This document shows, in pieces, positions 1 through 10,075 of a DNA stretch of 64,000 nucleotides. The position numbers were made by a program, and so were the translations under genes. The notes beneath the pieces are model-generated. The model was not told where the DNA came from. It did no database searches and worked only from the letters and a program-made list of their open reading frames with translations. The stretch comes from Duganella sp. BuS-21 (GTDB lineage: Bacteria > Pseudomonadota > Gammaproteobacteria > Burkholderiales > Burkholderiaceae_D): assembly GCA_041874725.1 (NCBI GenBank), contig CP097466.1, forward strand, positions 124,001 to 188,000. Reading direction: 5' to 3'. Each line of letters starts with the position of its first letter. The stretch's first letter is position 1.

Positions 1-2371
1 TGGCTGGTGCTCAGGGCTGCCACTTGCGCGGTGCCCAGGGCAGCGATCGAGGCGGTCTTGATGGCGGCCAGGTCGGCCGTTTCCAGCGCGGCGATGGCGT
101 CGGTGCTCAGCGCCGCCACTTGCGCGGTGCTCAGGGCGGCCGCTTCGGCGGTGCTCAGGGCCACTACCTGACCGGTGGTCAGGGCCTTGATCTGGTTGAC
201 GCTGAGGCCGGCGACGGCCGAGGTCGACAAGGCGGCGAAGTCGGCGGTTTCCAGCGCGGCGATCGCTGCCGTGCCCAGCGCCGCCACTTGCGCGGTGCTC
301 AGGGAGGCCGCTTGCGCGGTGGTCAGGGCGACGATCTGGTTGGTGCCCAGCGAAGCGATGCCGGCGGTGCTCAGCGCGGCCACTTGCGCGGTCGACAGCG
401 AGGCCACCTGGCCGGTGCTCAGACCGACCAGCTGAGCGCTGCGCAGGGCGGCGACGGCGTTGGTCGAGAGGCCGGTCAGGTCGGCCGTTTCCAGCGCGCC
501 GATGCTGTTGCTGCTCAGGGCGACGATCTGGGCCGTGCCCATCGAAGCGATCTGGCCCGAGGTCAGCGCCACCACCTGGTTGGTGCTCAGGGCGGCGATG
601 CCGGCGGTGCTCAGCGCGGCGATGGAAGCGGTGGCCAGGGTGTTGATCTGGCTCGTGCCCAGCGCGGCCACCTGGGCGGTGCTGAGGGCGGCGATGGCGG
701 CGGTCTTGATGGCTGCCAGGTCGGCCGTTTCCAGCGCAGCGATGGCGTTGGTGGTCAGCGCCGCCACTTGCGCGGTGCTCAGGGCGGCTGCTTCGGCGGT
801 GCTCAGAGCCACGATTTGACCGGTGGTCAAGGCCTTGATCTGGGTCACGCTCAGGCCGGCGACGGCCGTGCTCGACAGCGCGGCGAAGTCGGCGGTTTCG
901 ATGGCGGCAATCGCGTTGGTGCCCAGCGCCGCGACTTGCGCCGTGGTCAGCGAGGCCGCTTGTGCGGTAGTCAGGGCAACGATCTGGTCGGTGCTCAGCG
1001 AGGCCATGGCGGCCGTGCTCAGCGCGGCGACCTGGCCGGTGCTCAGGCTGGCGACCTGGCCGGTGGTCAAGCCGGTCAGGGTTGCTGCGCAGCGCGGCGA
1101 CGGCGTTGGTCGACAGGCCGATCAGGTCAGCCGTTTCCAGGGCGCCGATGCTGTTGCTGCCCAGTGCGCTTACCTGGTTGGTGCTCAGGGTCGACACCTG
1201 TTGCGAGGTCAGCGCCACGATCTGGCTGGTGCCCAGCGCGCCGATGCCGGCGCTGCTGATGGCGGCCAGGGTGGCGGTGGCCATCGAATTGATCTGGCTG
1301 GTGGTCAGGGCCGCCACTTGCGCGGTGCCCAGGTTGGCGATCGAGGTCTTGATCGCGGCCAGGTCGCCGTTTCCAGCGCGGCAACCGCGCTCACGGACAG
1401 GGCCGCCACCTGGGCGCTGTTCAGGGCGGCCGCTTCGGTGGTGGTCAGGGCCACCACCTGGTCGCTGGTCAGGGCCTTGATCTGGTTCACGCTCAGGGTG
1501 ACGACCGCATTGGTCGACAGCGCGGCGAAATCGGCCGTTTCCAGCGCGGCGATGGCGGCGGTGCTCAGTGCCGACACTTGCGCGGTGCTCAGCACCGAGG
1601 CTTGCGCCGTGGTCAGCGCCACGATCTGGGCGGTGGAGAGGCCGGCGAAGGCGGCGGTGGTCAGGGCCACCACTTGCTGGGTCGACAGCGAAGCCACCTG
1701 GCCGGTGGTCAGACCCGCCAGTTGGGCGCTGCGCAGCGCGGCGATGTGGTTGGTGCTCAGACCGGTCAGGTCGGCCGTTTCAATCGCGCCGATGCTGTTG
1801 CTGGTCAGGGCAGCCACTTGCGCGGTGCTCATCGAAGCGAATTGGCCCGAGGTCAGCGCCACCACTTGTTGGGTGGTCAGCGCGCCGATGCCGGCGGTGC
1901 TCAGCGCGGCCAGGGCGGAGGTCGCCAGGTTGTTGATCTGGCTGGTGGTCAGCGACGATACCTGGGCGGTGCTCAGGACGGCGATGGCGGCGGTCTTGAG
2001 CGCGGCCAGGTCGGCGGTTTCCAGCGCAGCAACGGCGGCGGTGGTCAAGGCGGCAACCTGGGCAGTGCTCAGGGCGGCCGCTTCGGCGGTGCTCAGGGCC
2101 ACAACCTGGCCGGTGGTCAGCGCTTTCACCGACGGTCAGCGCGGCAACCGCGTTGGTCGACAGGGCGGCGAAGTCGGCGGTTTCAATCGCGGCGATGGCG
2201 TTGCTGCTCAGGGCCACCACTTGCGCGGTGCTCAGGACCGACGCTTGCGCGGTGGTCAGGGCGACGATCTGGTCGGTGGTCAGGCCGGCGGCGGCGGCGG
2301 TGGTCAGCGCAGCCACTTGCTGGGTCGACAGCGAAGCCACCTGGCCGGTGGTCAGGCCCACCAGCTGGGCC
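1..2371 (-). pseudogene. Frameshifted 3' continuation of the octapeptide-repeat gene
   Basis: The 8-residue repeat continues to the left edge but the reading frame is broken four times. Compared with neighbouring super-repeat copies there is a 1-base deletion near 2371 (ctgggc-ctgcgc for ctgggcgctgcgc), a 5-base deletion near 2134, a 1-base deletion near 1366 (ggtcgccg for ggtcggccg) and a 2-base deletion near 1078. There is also an in-frame codon loss near 1345. The losses sum to nine bases, so the original frame is restored below about 1078 and stays open to position 1. Either the gene is decaying at its 3' end, or these are consensus errors in a near-identical repeat. The true C-terminus lies outside the window. 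Confidence 0.7.
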
Positions 2372-5300
2372 TGCGCAGGGCGGCGATGTGGTTGGTGCTC
2401 AGGCCGGTCAGGTCGGCCGTTTCCAGCGCGCCGATGCTGCTGCTGGTCAGGGCCGCGACTTGCGCCGTGCCCATCGAGGAGATCTGGCCCGAGGTCAGCG
2501 CCACCACCTGGTTGGTGCTCAGGGCGGCGATGCCGGCGGTGCTCAGCGCGGCGATGGAAGCGGTGGCCAGGGTGTTGATCTGGGCGGTGGTCAGCGCGGC
2601 CACTTGCGCGGTGGTCATGGCGGCGATGCCGGCCGTCTTGATGGCCGACAGGTCGGCCGTTTCCAGCGCGGCGACGGCGGATGCGGTCAGCGCGGCCACT
2701 TGGGCGGTGCTCAGGGCGGCCGCTTCGGTGGTGGTCAGGGCCACGACCTGGTCGCTGGTCAGGGCTTTCACCTGGGCCACGGTCAGGGCGGCGACGGCGT
2801 TGGTCGACAGTGCGGCGAAGTCGGCGGTTTCAATCGCGGCGATGGCGCTGGTGCTCAGTGCCACCACTTGCGCGGTGCTCAGGACCGAGGCTTGCGCCGT
2901 GGTCAGGGCGGCGATCTGGGTGTTGGTCAGGCCGGCGACGGCGGCGGTGGTCAGCGCCACCACTTGCTGGGTCGACAGCGCGGCCACCTGGCCGGTGGAC
3001 AGGCCGCTCAGCTGCGCGCTGCGCAGGGTGGCGACCTGGTTGGTGGTCAGGCCGGCCAGGTCGGCGGTTTCAATCGCGCCGATGCTGCCGCTGGTCAGGG
3101 CGTTGATCTGGCCGGTGCTCAGCGAACCGATTTGGGCCGACGTCAGGGCCACCACTTGCGCGGTGGTCAAGGCGCCGATGCCGGCGGTGCTCAGCGCCAC
3201 CAGCGATGCGGTGGCGAAGCTGTTGATCTGGCTGGTGGTCAGGGCCGCCACTTGCGCGGTGCCCAGGGCGGCGATCGACGAAGTCTTGATGGCTGCCAGG
3301 TCGGCCGTTTCCAGCGCGGCAACCGCGCTCACGGACAGGGCCGCCACTTGCGCGCTGCTCAGGGCGGCGGCTTCGGTGGTGGTCAGGGCCACCACCTGGT
3401 CGCTGGTCAGGGCCTTGATCTGGCTCACGCTCAGGGTGACGACGGCATTGGTCGACAGCGCGGCAAAGTCGGCCGTTTCCAGCGCGGCGATGGCGTTGGT
3501 GCTCAGTGCGGCCACTTGCGCGGTGCTCAGCACCGAGGCTTGCGCCGTGGTCAGCGCCGCGATTTGTGCAGTGCTCAGGCCGGCGACGGCGGCAGTGGTC
3601 AGAGCCACCACTTGCTGGGTCGACAGCGAAGCCACCTGGCCGGTGGTCAAGCCCACCAGCTGGGCGCTGCGCAGCGCGGCGATGTGGTTGGTCGACAGAC
3701 CGGTCAGGTCGGCCGTTTCCAGCGCGCCGATGCTGTTGCTGGTCAGGGCCGCCACTTGTGCGGTGCCCATCGAGGCGATCTGACCCGAGGTCAGCGCCAC
3801 GACTTGTTGCGTGGTCAGCGCGCCGATGCCGGCGGTGCTCAGCGCGGCCAGGGCGGCGGTGGCCAGGTTGTTGATCTGGCTGGTGGTCAGCGACGATACC
3901 TGCGCGGTGCTCAGCACGGCGATGGCGGCGGTCTTGATCGCTGCCAGGTCGGCGGTTTCCAGCGCGGCGACGGCGTTGGTGGTCAGCGCCGCCACTTGGG
4001 CGGTGCTCAGGGCCGAGGCTTCGCCGGTGGTCAGGGCCACCACTTGCGCGGTGGTCAGGGCTTTCACCTGGTTGGCGGTCAGCGCGGCGACGGCGTTGGT
4101 CGACAGCGCGGCGAAGTCGGCCGTTTCCAGCGCGGCGATGGCGTTGCTGCTCAGGGCCACCACTTGCGAAGTGCTCAGGACCGAGGCTTGCGCGGTGGTC
4201 AGGGCGACGATCTGGTCATTGCTCAGACCGGCCACGGCGGCGGTGGTCAGCGCCACGACCTGGTTGGTCGACAGCGACGCCACCTGACCGGTGGTCAGGC
4301 CCACCAGTTGGGCGCTGCGCAGGGCGGCGATGTGGTTGGTCGAGAGGCCGGTCAGGTCGGCGGTTTCCAGCGCGCCGATGCTGTTGCTGCTCAGGGACGC
4401 CACTTGCGCCGTGCCCAGCGAGGAGATCTGGCCCGAGGTCAGCGCCACCACCTGGTTGGTGCTCAGCGCGGCGATGCCGGCCGTGCTCAGGGCCGCCAGC
4501 GAGGCGGTGGCCAGGGTGTTGATCTGGGTGGTGGTCAGCGCCGCCACTTGCGCGGTGCTGAAGGCAGCGATCGAAGCGGTCTTGATGGCCGACAGGTCGG
4601 CCGTTTCCAGCGCGGCGACGTTGGTGGCCGACAACGCGGCAACCTGGGCGCTGCTCAGGGCGGCCGCCTGGGCGGTGCCGAGGGCGACGATCTGATCGGT
4701 TTCCAGGGCCTTGATCTGGTTGGCGCTCAGGGCGGCAATGGCGTTGGTCGACAGCGCAGCCAGGTCGGACGTTTCCAGCGCGGCAACGGCGTTGGTGGTC
4801 AGGGCGGCGGCCTGCGCGGTGCTCAGGATGCTGGCTTGCGCGGTGGTCAGCGCGACAACCTGGTTGGTGGTCAATGCGGCGATGCCGGCGCTGGTCAGGG
4901 CGGCCACTTGCGTGGTCGACAACGACGCCACCTGGCCGGTGGTGAAGGCCGCCACTTGCGCGCTGCGCAGCGATGCGATGTCATTGGTCGACAGGCCGCT
5001 CAGGTCGGCGGTTTCCAGTGCGGCCACCGAGCTAAGCGACAACGCGGCGACCTGGGCGGTGCTCAGGCTGGCGATCTGGCCCGACGTCAGGGCGACGGTC
5101 TGGTCGGTGCTCAGCGCAGCCAGGCCGGCGGTGCTCAGCGCGGCCAGCGAAGCGGTCGGCAGCGAGTTGATCTGTGCAGTGGTCAGGGCCGCGACCTGCG
5201 CGGTGCTGAAGGCGGCCAGGCTGGCGGTCTTGATGGCGGCCAGGTCGGCCGTTTCCAGGGCCGCGACGGCCGAGGCGGTCAGAGCCGCGACCTGAGCGCT

Positions 5301-7200
5301 GCTCAGGGTGGCAGCGCCGCTGGTGGTCAGGGCCACGACCTGGTTGGTGCTCAGGGCCTTCAGTTGTGAGGCGCTCAGGGTGGCGACAGCGCCGGTCGAC
5401 AGCGCGGCGAAGTCGGCGGTTTCCAGCGCGGCGACGGCGTTGCTGCCTAGCGCGGCAACCTGGTTGGTGCTCAGGATGCTGGCCTGGGCCGTGGTCAGGC
5501 CGGTGATCTGGCTGGTCGACAGGCCGGCGAAGGCGGCCGTGGTCAGGGCCGCCACCTGGTTGGTCGACAGGTTGGCCAGCTGGTTGGTTGACAGGCCGGC
5601 CAGTTGCGCGCTGCGCAGCACGGTGATGTCGTTGGTGCTCAGGCCGGCCAGGTCGGCGGTTTCAAGCGCGCCGATGCTGTTGCTGGTCAGGGCGGCGATC
5701 TGGCCGGTGCTCAGGCTCGAAATCTGCGCCGAGCTCAGGGCCACGATCTGGTTGGTGGTCAGGGCGGCGATGGCGGCGCTGCTGATGGCTACCAGCGAGG
5801 CGGTCGGCAGGGAGCTGATCTGGCTGGTGGTCAGCGCGGCAACCTGCGCCGTGCTCAGGGTGGCGATCACGCTGGTTTTCAGCGCGGCCAGGTCGGCCGT
5901 CTCCAGCGCGGCAACGGCGCTGGCGGACAGCGCGGCCACCTGGGTGGTGCTCAGGGTGGCGGCATCGGCGGTGGTCAGGGCAACGATCTGGTCGGTGTCG
6001 AGGGCCTTGATCTGGTTGGCGCTGAGAGCGGCGATGGCGCCGGTGCTCAGGGCGGCCAGATCGGCCGTTTCCAGCGCGCTGATGGCGTTGGTGGTCAGGG
6101 CGGCCGCTTGCGCGCTGCTCAGGATGCTGGCCTGGGCGGTGCTCAGGGCGACGATCTGGTTGGTGGTCAGCGCGGCGACGCCGGCGCTGGTCAGGGCCGC
6201 GACCTGGTTGGTCGACAGCGAACTGATCTGGCCAGTGGTCAGGGAAGCCACCTGCGCGGTGCGCAGGGCGGCGATGTCATTGGTCGACAGGCCGGCCAGG
6301 TCGGCGGTCTGCAGCGCGGCCACGGCGTTGGTCGATAGCGCCGCCACTTGCGCGGTGCTGAGGGCGGCGAGGTGGGCCGAGCTCAATGCCACGGCCTGGT
6401 CGGTGCTCAGGGCGCCGACGGCGGCGGTGCTCAGGGCCGCCAGCGAGGCGGTCGGCAGCGAGCTGATTTGTGCGGTGGTCAGGGCCGACACTTGCAGCGT
6501 GCTCAGCACGCCCAGGGCGGCGGCCTGGATCGCGGCCAGGTCGGCCGTTTCCAAAGCGCTGACCAGGGTGGTCGACAGTGCGGCGACCTGGGTGCTGTTC
6601 AGGGTGGCGGCCTGGGCGGTGGTCAGGGCCACGATCTGGCTCGAGTCGAGCGCCTTGATCTGGTTGGCGTTCAGCGCGCCGACGGCGCCGGTCGACATGG
6701 CGGCCAGGTCGGCCGTGTCCAGCGCGCCGACGGCGTTGGTGCTCAGGGCGGCGGCCTGGTTGCTGCTCAGGATGCTGGCCTGGGCGGTGGTCAGGGCCAC
6801 CACCTGGTTGGTCGACAGCGAGGCCACCTGGCCGGTGCCCAACGCGGCGACCTGGTTGGTCGACAGCGCCGCCACCTGGGCAGTGGTCAGGCCGGTCAGC
6901 TGGCTGGTTTTCAGGGCCACGATATCGTTGGTGGACAGGCCGACCAGGTCGGCGGTGTCGAGGGCGCCCAGCGCCTTGCTCGACAGTGCGGCGACCTGGC
7001 TGGTGGTCAGGCTGGCGACGGCGGCCGAGGTCAGCGCGACGGCCTGGTCGGTGCTCAGCACGGCGATGGCGCCGGTGCTCAGGGCGGCCAGGGCGGCGGT
7101 CGGCAGGACATTGATCTGGGCGGTGGTCAGGGCCGACACTTGCGCCGTGCTCAGCAGGCCGAGGGCGGAGGTCGGAATCGCCACCAGGTCGGAGGTTTCC
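1..7200. repeat. 648-bp higher-order tandem repeat of 24-bp units
   Basis: The same marker (ag of the sequence gctcagga/gctcagca) falls at 301, 949, 1591, 2234, 2881, 3529, 4177, 4825, 5473, 6121 and 6769. Spacing is exactly 648 bases wherever the frame is intact (six consecutive periods from 2881 to 6769). It is 647, 643 and 642 where the deletions described for the 3' part lie. 648 bases is 27 units of 24 bases. Units within one super-repeat diverge, while corresponding units of different super-repeats are much more alike, so the array grew by duplication of the 27-unit block. Copies near the 3' end resemble each other more than those near the 5' end. Confidence 0.9.
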
Positions 7201-7631
7201 AGGGCGGCGATGCTATTTGTGGTCAGCGCCACCAGCTGGTTGCTGCTCAGCTGCGTGGCCTGCGCGGTGGTCAGCGCGACGGTCTGGTTGGTGGTCAGCG
7301 CGCGGATCTGGCCGGTGGTGATGCCGGCGATGGCCCCGGTCGACAAGGCCGCGATGTCGGCCGTGCTGAGCACCGCGAAGCTGGCGCTCTGCAGCGCGCC
7401 GAGCTGGCTCGACAGCAGCACGCTCATTTGCGCGGTGGTCAGATATTGGGCTTGGGTGGTGGTGATACCGGCTGCTAACTGGGCGGTAGTAAAGGCAGGA
7501 ATTTGCTGGGTGGTGAACGCCGCAAGCTGATCGGACGAGAAGGCCGCGATATCCTCGGTGGCCAAAGTGCTGATCAGATCGGTGCTCAGCGAGGCAATTT
7601 GCGACGTCGTTAACGAAGATGCGAAACCCAT
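2352..7631 (-). CDS. Giant octapeptide-repeat protein (N-terminal 1759 codons)
   Basis: Starts MGFASSLTTSQIASLSTD with a good ribosome binding site (CAGGAG, about 7 bases upstream). After the first ~90 residues the whole protein is an 8-residue repeat of the form A-L-S/T-T-x-Q-V-A, with every second to fourth unit degenerate. Units recur in a fixed order of 27 (216 residues), with marker units such as ALETADLA and ALTTAQAS. Leu at position 2 and Val/Ile at position 7 are nearly invariant, and Thr/Ser, Ala and Gln dominate. That is what a stacked beta-solenoid or elongated fibre would show, but the fold is inference. There is no N-terminal signal peptide, Cys or membrane segment; type I-like export with a C-terminal signal beyond the window is possible. 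No function is known to me. The frame breaks near 2371 and continues as the next entry. Confidence 0.75.
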   Translation of the reverse strand: MGFASSLTTSQIASLSTDLISTLATEDIAAFSSDQLAAFTTQQIPAFTTAQLAAGITTTQAQYLTTAQMSVLLSSQLGALQSASFAVLSTADIAALSTGAIAGITTGQIRALTTNQTVALTTAQATQLSSNQLVALTTNSIAALETSDLVAIPTSALGLLSTAQVSALTTAQINVLPTAALAALSTGAIAVLSTDQAVALTSAAVASLTTSQVAALSSKALGALDTADLVGLSTNDIVALKTSQLTGLTTAQVAALSTNQVAALGTGQVASLSTNQVVALTTAQASILSSNQAAALSTNAVGALDTADLAAMSTGAVGALNANQIKALDSSQIVALTTAQAATLNSTQVAALSTTLVSALETADLAAIQAAALGVLSTLQVSALTTAQISSLPTASLAALSTAAVGALSTDQAVALSSAHLAALSTAQVAALSTNAVAALQTADLAGLSTNDIAALRTAQVASLTTGQISSLSTNQVAALTSAGVAALTTNQIVALSTAQASILSSAQAAALTTNAISALETADLAALSTGAIAALSANQIKALDTDQIVALTTADAATLSTTQVAALSASAVAALETADLAALKTSVIATLSTAQVAALTTSQISSLPTASLVAISSAAIAALTTNQIVALSSAQISSLSTGQIAALTSNSIGALETADLAGLSTNDITVLRSAQLAGLSTNQLANLSTNQVAALTTAAFAGLSTSQITGLTTAQASILSTNQVAALGSNAVAALETADFAALSTGAVATLSASQLKALSTNQVVALTTSGAATLSSAQVAALTASAVAALETADLAAIKTASLAAFSTAQVAALTTAQINSLPTASLAALSTAGLAALSTDQTVALTSGQIASLSTAQVAALSLSSVAALETADLSGLSTNDIASLRSAQVAAFTTGQVASLSTTQVAALTSAGIAALTTNQVVALTTAQASILSTAQAAALTTNAVAALETSDLAALSTNAIAALSANQIKALETDQIVALGTAQAAALSSAQVAALSATNVAALETADLSAIKTASIAAFSTAQVAALTTTQINTLATASLAALSTAGIAALSTNQVVALTSGQISSLGTAQVASLSSNSIGALETADLTGLSTNHIAALRSAQLVGLTTGQVASLSTNQVVALTTAAVAGLSNDQIVALTTAQASVLSTSQVVALSSNAIAALETADFAALSTNAVAALTANQVKALTTAQVVALTTGEASALSTAQVAALTTNAVAALETADLAAIKTAAIAVLSTAQVSSLTTSQINNLATAALAALSTAGIGALTTQQVVALTSGQIASMGTAQVAALTSNSIGALETADLTGLSTNHIAALRSAQLVGLTTGQVASLSTQQVVALTTAAVAGLSTAQIAALTTAQASVLSTAQVAALSTNAIAALETADFAALSTNAVVTLSVSQIKALTSDQVVALTTTEAAALSSAQVAALSVSAVAALETADLAAIKTSSIAALGTAQVAALTTSQINSFATASLVALSTAGIGALTTAQVVALTSAQIGSLSTGQINALTSGSIGAIETADLAGLTTNQVATLRSAQLSGLSTGQVAALSTQQVVALTTAAVAGLTNTQIAALTTAQASVLSTAQVVALSTSAIAAIETADFAALSTNAVAALTVAQVKALTSDQVVALTTTEAAALSTAQVAALTASAVAALETADLSAIKTAGIAAMTTAQVAALTTAQINTLATASIAALSTAGIAALSTNQVVALTSGQISSMGTAQVAALTSSSIGALETADLTGLSTNHIAALRRPSWWA

Positions 7632-8031
7632 TGTATTTCTCCTGGAGGTACTACTTAGTTTTATGCACAGAAAGCAACCCGTTCACCGCCTGATACGGCG
7701 CCGGGCGAGATTCTTATTTTTGCTGCGGCCATCCAGTACATAACGACGGCTGCGAGACTTCTATTAAGTAAACTTTTTGATTGTTGAATTTTCTTACTCA
7801 ACCGCCCACAAGCGCAGTCTGGCCGCTATTTTGGATCTTTAATTATATCTGAGAAACTTGCCCTAAATTAACTTTTTAGGCGGCCTGTCGTGCCGGCGCA
7901 ACCTCTACAGGAGAATGTTTATTTATTAAAAAAGTTGGATTTCGTCTAAGTTCGTGTTCCCATAGGGATACGTTCGTATTTTGACGAAAACATGTGACAA
8001 CCGGATGACGGAGCAGCGGGGTAAATCGCTG
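7632..8031. other. AT-rich intergenic region upstream of the repeat gene
   Basis: This 400-bp gap is markedly AT-richer than its surroundings (for example 7740-7980) and carries no convincing ORF on either strand. It holds the leader and ribosome binding site of the repeat gene at its left end and must contain that gene's promoter. I could not pick one -35/-10 pair with confidence. The composition suggests a region bound by nucleoid proteins or acquired separately, which is inference. Confidence 0.5.
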
Positions 8032-8418
8032 TCAGTTTGGCAATTTGACGCGCCAGGCGAGCACGGCGCAGGTGGCGGCGAGCAGCGCGGCTGCCACCAT
8101 ATTAAGCACCAGAACGGCGCTGTGGAAGTGCATCACCAGGCCGATGCTGAGGCCGGCCTTGACGCTGAAGTGCCAGCTGCCGTCCGCCGGATAGTAGCTG
8201 GCAAGTTGCAAAGCATAGTACAGCGCCCCACCCCACAGGCCGATCACGGAACGCTTGAGCGAGAACACCGCCGACAGGAAACCCCGCAGGGCGGCGCCGA
8301 ACACGACGTAGCGGGCATCGTCGGCCAGCGGCGCGCCCAACAGGCCCAGCACAACGCCCAGCGCCAGCGCGCTGTTCAGCAGTAATACCCGGGCCAACCA
8401 TGTCTCAAATTCACGCAT
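8032..8418 (-). CDS. Small integral membrane protein, unknown function
   Basis: Encodes about 128 residues starting MREFETWLARVLLLNSALAL. The open frame extends further upstream, but that part overlaps the 3' end of the regulator gene and is low quality, so the Met at 8418 is preferred. Three or four hydrophobic segments are visible (about residues 9-28, 36-50, 58-75 and 95-118). The gene starts 10 bases after the stop of the AraC-type regulator and runs the same way, so the two are probably co-transcribed. I do not recognise the family. Confidence 0.65.
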   Translation of the reverse strand: MREFETWLARVLLLNSALALGVVLGLLGAPLADDARYVVFGAALRGFLSAVFSLKRSVIGLWGGALYYALQLASYYPADGSWHFSVKAGLSIGLVMHFHSAVLVLNMVAAALLAATCAVLAWRVKLPN

Positions 8419-8428
8419 ACAGTTCCAT

Positions 8429-9409
8429 TCAGCCGAAGCGGGCCTGGTAGTCGCTGGGCGCGACGCCCAGTTGCGCGGCAAATGCGCGCCGCAGATTGTA
8501 CTCGCTGCCGAAGCCGCTCTGGTGGGCGGCACGCTTGACCGTCATGCCGGGACGCTCCAGCAGCGCGCAGGCGGCCTCCATGCGCAGCCGCTGCAACAGC
8601 TGGGCCGGAGAAATGCCGGCCTCCTGCTGCAGGCGCCGGTGCAGGGTGCGCACCGACAGGGCGAAGGCGGCCGCCATCTGTTCCACGTCCGGCTGCTGCT
8701 GCAGGCGCGCGCGCAGCCAGCCGGTCAGCCGGCCGTGCAAGCCCTGCGGATCGGCCTGCGCCAGCAGTTCCGAGCTGAACTGGCGTTGGCCGCCCGGACG
8801 CTTGAAAAAGATCACCAGCCGCTTGGCCGCCGCCAGCCCGGCGGCGCGGCCCTGGTCCTGCTCCACCAGGGCCAGCGCCAGATCCATGCCGGCGGCAATG
8901 CCGGCCGAGGTGTAAAAGGCGCCGTCGCGTACATAAATAGCATCTGCCTGCACCGTGATGGCAGGGTGCTGGGCCTGCAGGGCGGCGGCGTCCAGCCAGT
9001 GGGTGACGGCGCGACGGCCGTCCAGCAAGCCGGCGCGCGCCAGCACGAAAGCGCCGGTGCAGACCGCGCAGCAGCGGGCGAGGCCGTCGGCGGTGGCGGC
9101 GGCCCGTACCCAGTCCAGCACCGCCGGGGCCAGCGCCGGGCTGTCACCGTTTTCCAGGCCGCGCCCGCCGGACACCAGCAAAGTGGCGCCGGCCAGTGCT
9201 TCCGCCGGCGGCAGCGCTTCGGTCAGCACGCTGACGCCGGCGGTCGAGACGACGGCGCCGCCGGACGGCGACACCATGCGGATGCGATACGGTTCGGGAC
9301 GGCCGGCGTCGCGCGCCTCGTCATTGGCGGTGCAGAACACCTGGGCGGGGCCGGTGGCGTCCAGCAGCACGAAGCCGGGATACACCAGTAGCCAGAGTGT
9401 GGTTGTCAT
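8429..9409 (-). CDS. GlxA-family transcriptional regulator (DJ-1/PfpI domain plus AraC HTH)
   Basis: 326 residues from the ATG at 9409 (MTTTLWLLVYPGFVLLDATG); a TTG five codons upstream is also in frame but has no better ribosome binding site. Residues 1-190 form a DJ-1/PfpI-like domain with the elbow-Cys region CCAVCTGAFVLARAGLLDG followed by THW. Residues about 215-326 are a double AraC helix-turn-helix (RTLHRRLQQEAGISPAQLLQ; later SGFGSEYNLRRAFAAQLGVA). Regulators of this layout usually sense small nitrogenous or reactive metabolites, though the ligand here is unknown. It is divergent from a DJ-1 enzyme gene at 9491 across an 81-bp gap, so it probably controls that pair. Confidence 0.88.
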   Translation of the reverse strand: MTTTLWLLVYPGFVLLDATGPAQVFCTANDEARDAGRPEPYRIRMVSPSGGAVVSTAGVSVLTEALPPAEALAGATLLVSGGRGLENGDSPALAPAVLDWVRAAATADGLARCCAVCTGAFVLARAGLLDGRRAVTHWLDAAALQAQHPAITVQADAIYVRDGAFYTSAGIAAGMDLALALVEQDQGRAAGLAAAKRLVIFFKRPGGQRQFSSELLAQADPQGLHGRLTGWLRARLQQQPDVEQMAAAFALSVRTLHRRLQQEAGISPAQLLQRLRMEAACALLERPGMTVKRAAHQSGFGSEYNLRRAFAAQLGVAPSDYQARFG

Positions 9410-9490
9410 GTGGCAGATATTCAACCATGAATGTCATTTGTGTCAATCGCGGCGATGGCACCATGCAGTGATCACAACCGGAGGCAGCAC

Positions 9491-10075
9491 ATGACACGCA
9501 CCATAGGCATTTATATATTCGACAAGGTTGAAGTGCTGGACTTTGCCGGACCTTACGAAGTATTCACCTGCGCCGCGCGCGTGGCTGGAGGTCAGCCTTT
9601 CCGCGTCCGCACCATCGGCGCCAGCCGCGCGCCGGTGGTCGCCCGCGCCGGGCTGGAACTGCGGCCGGAATCCGATTTCAGCGATTGCGGTGAGATCGAC
9701 GTGCTGATCATCCCCGGCGGCGTAGTCGGCGCCGAACTGGCCCGGCCGGACGTGATCGCCTGGATCGCCGGCATGGCGCGCAAGAGCGAACTGACGGCCT
9801 CGGTCTGCACCGGCGCCCTGCTGCTGGCCGAAGCCGGCCTGCTGGACGGTCAGCCAGCCACCACCCACTGGGAAGACCTGGGCCAACTGCGCCAGGGCTG
9901 GCCCCAGGTCGAGGTGCGCAGCGACCGCCGCTGGGTCGACAACGGCCGCGTGGTGACCTCGGGCGGCATCTCGGCCGGCATCGACATGTCGCTCCACCTG
10001 GTGGAGCGGCTGGCGGGTCGCGAACTGGCCGTGCGCACCGCGCGCCAGATGGAATACGACTGGAACGAAGGGTGA
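9491..10075 (+). CDS. DJ-1/PfpI family protein (isonitrile hydratase-like)
   Basis: 194 residues from ATG 9491, which has GGAGG six bases upstream. The longer frame beginning at 9431 has no such site. The sequence is a single class-I glutamine-amidotransferase-like domain: IYIFDKVEVLDFAGPYEVF at the start, then LIIPGG, then the nucleophile-elbow ASVCTGALLLAEAGLLDG and TTHW. This elbow matches the isonitrile hydratase/ThiJ-like branch more than proteases or chaperones. The cupin gene that follows overlaps its stop by four bases. Substrate is unknown; the divergent GlxA-type regulator is the likely controller. Confidence 0.8.
   Translation: MTRTIGIYIFDKVEVLDFAGPYEVFTCAARVAGGQPFRVRTIGASRAPVVARAGLELRPESDFSDCGEIDVLIIPGGVVGAELARPDVIAWIAGMARKSELTASVCTGALLLAEAGLLDGQPATTHWEDLGQLRQGWPQVEVRSDRRWVDNGRVVTSGGISAGIDMSLHLVERLAGRELAVRTARQMEYDWNEG

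Noticed and set aside
24..5369. Very long plus-strand frames (up to 1263 codons) rich in Gly/Gln/Arg or Ala/Val/Ser/Trp over the repeat array
   Set aside because: They arise because the 24-bp repeat has no stops in those frames; the minus strand has the ribosome binding site, a normal start and regular repeat units.
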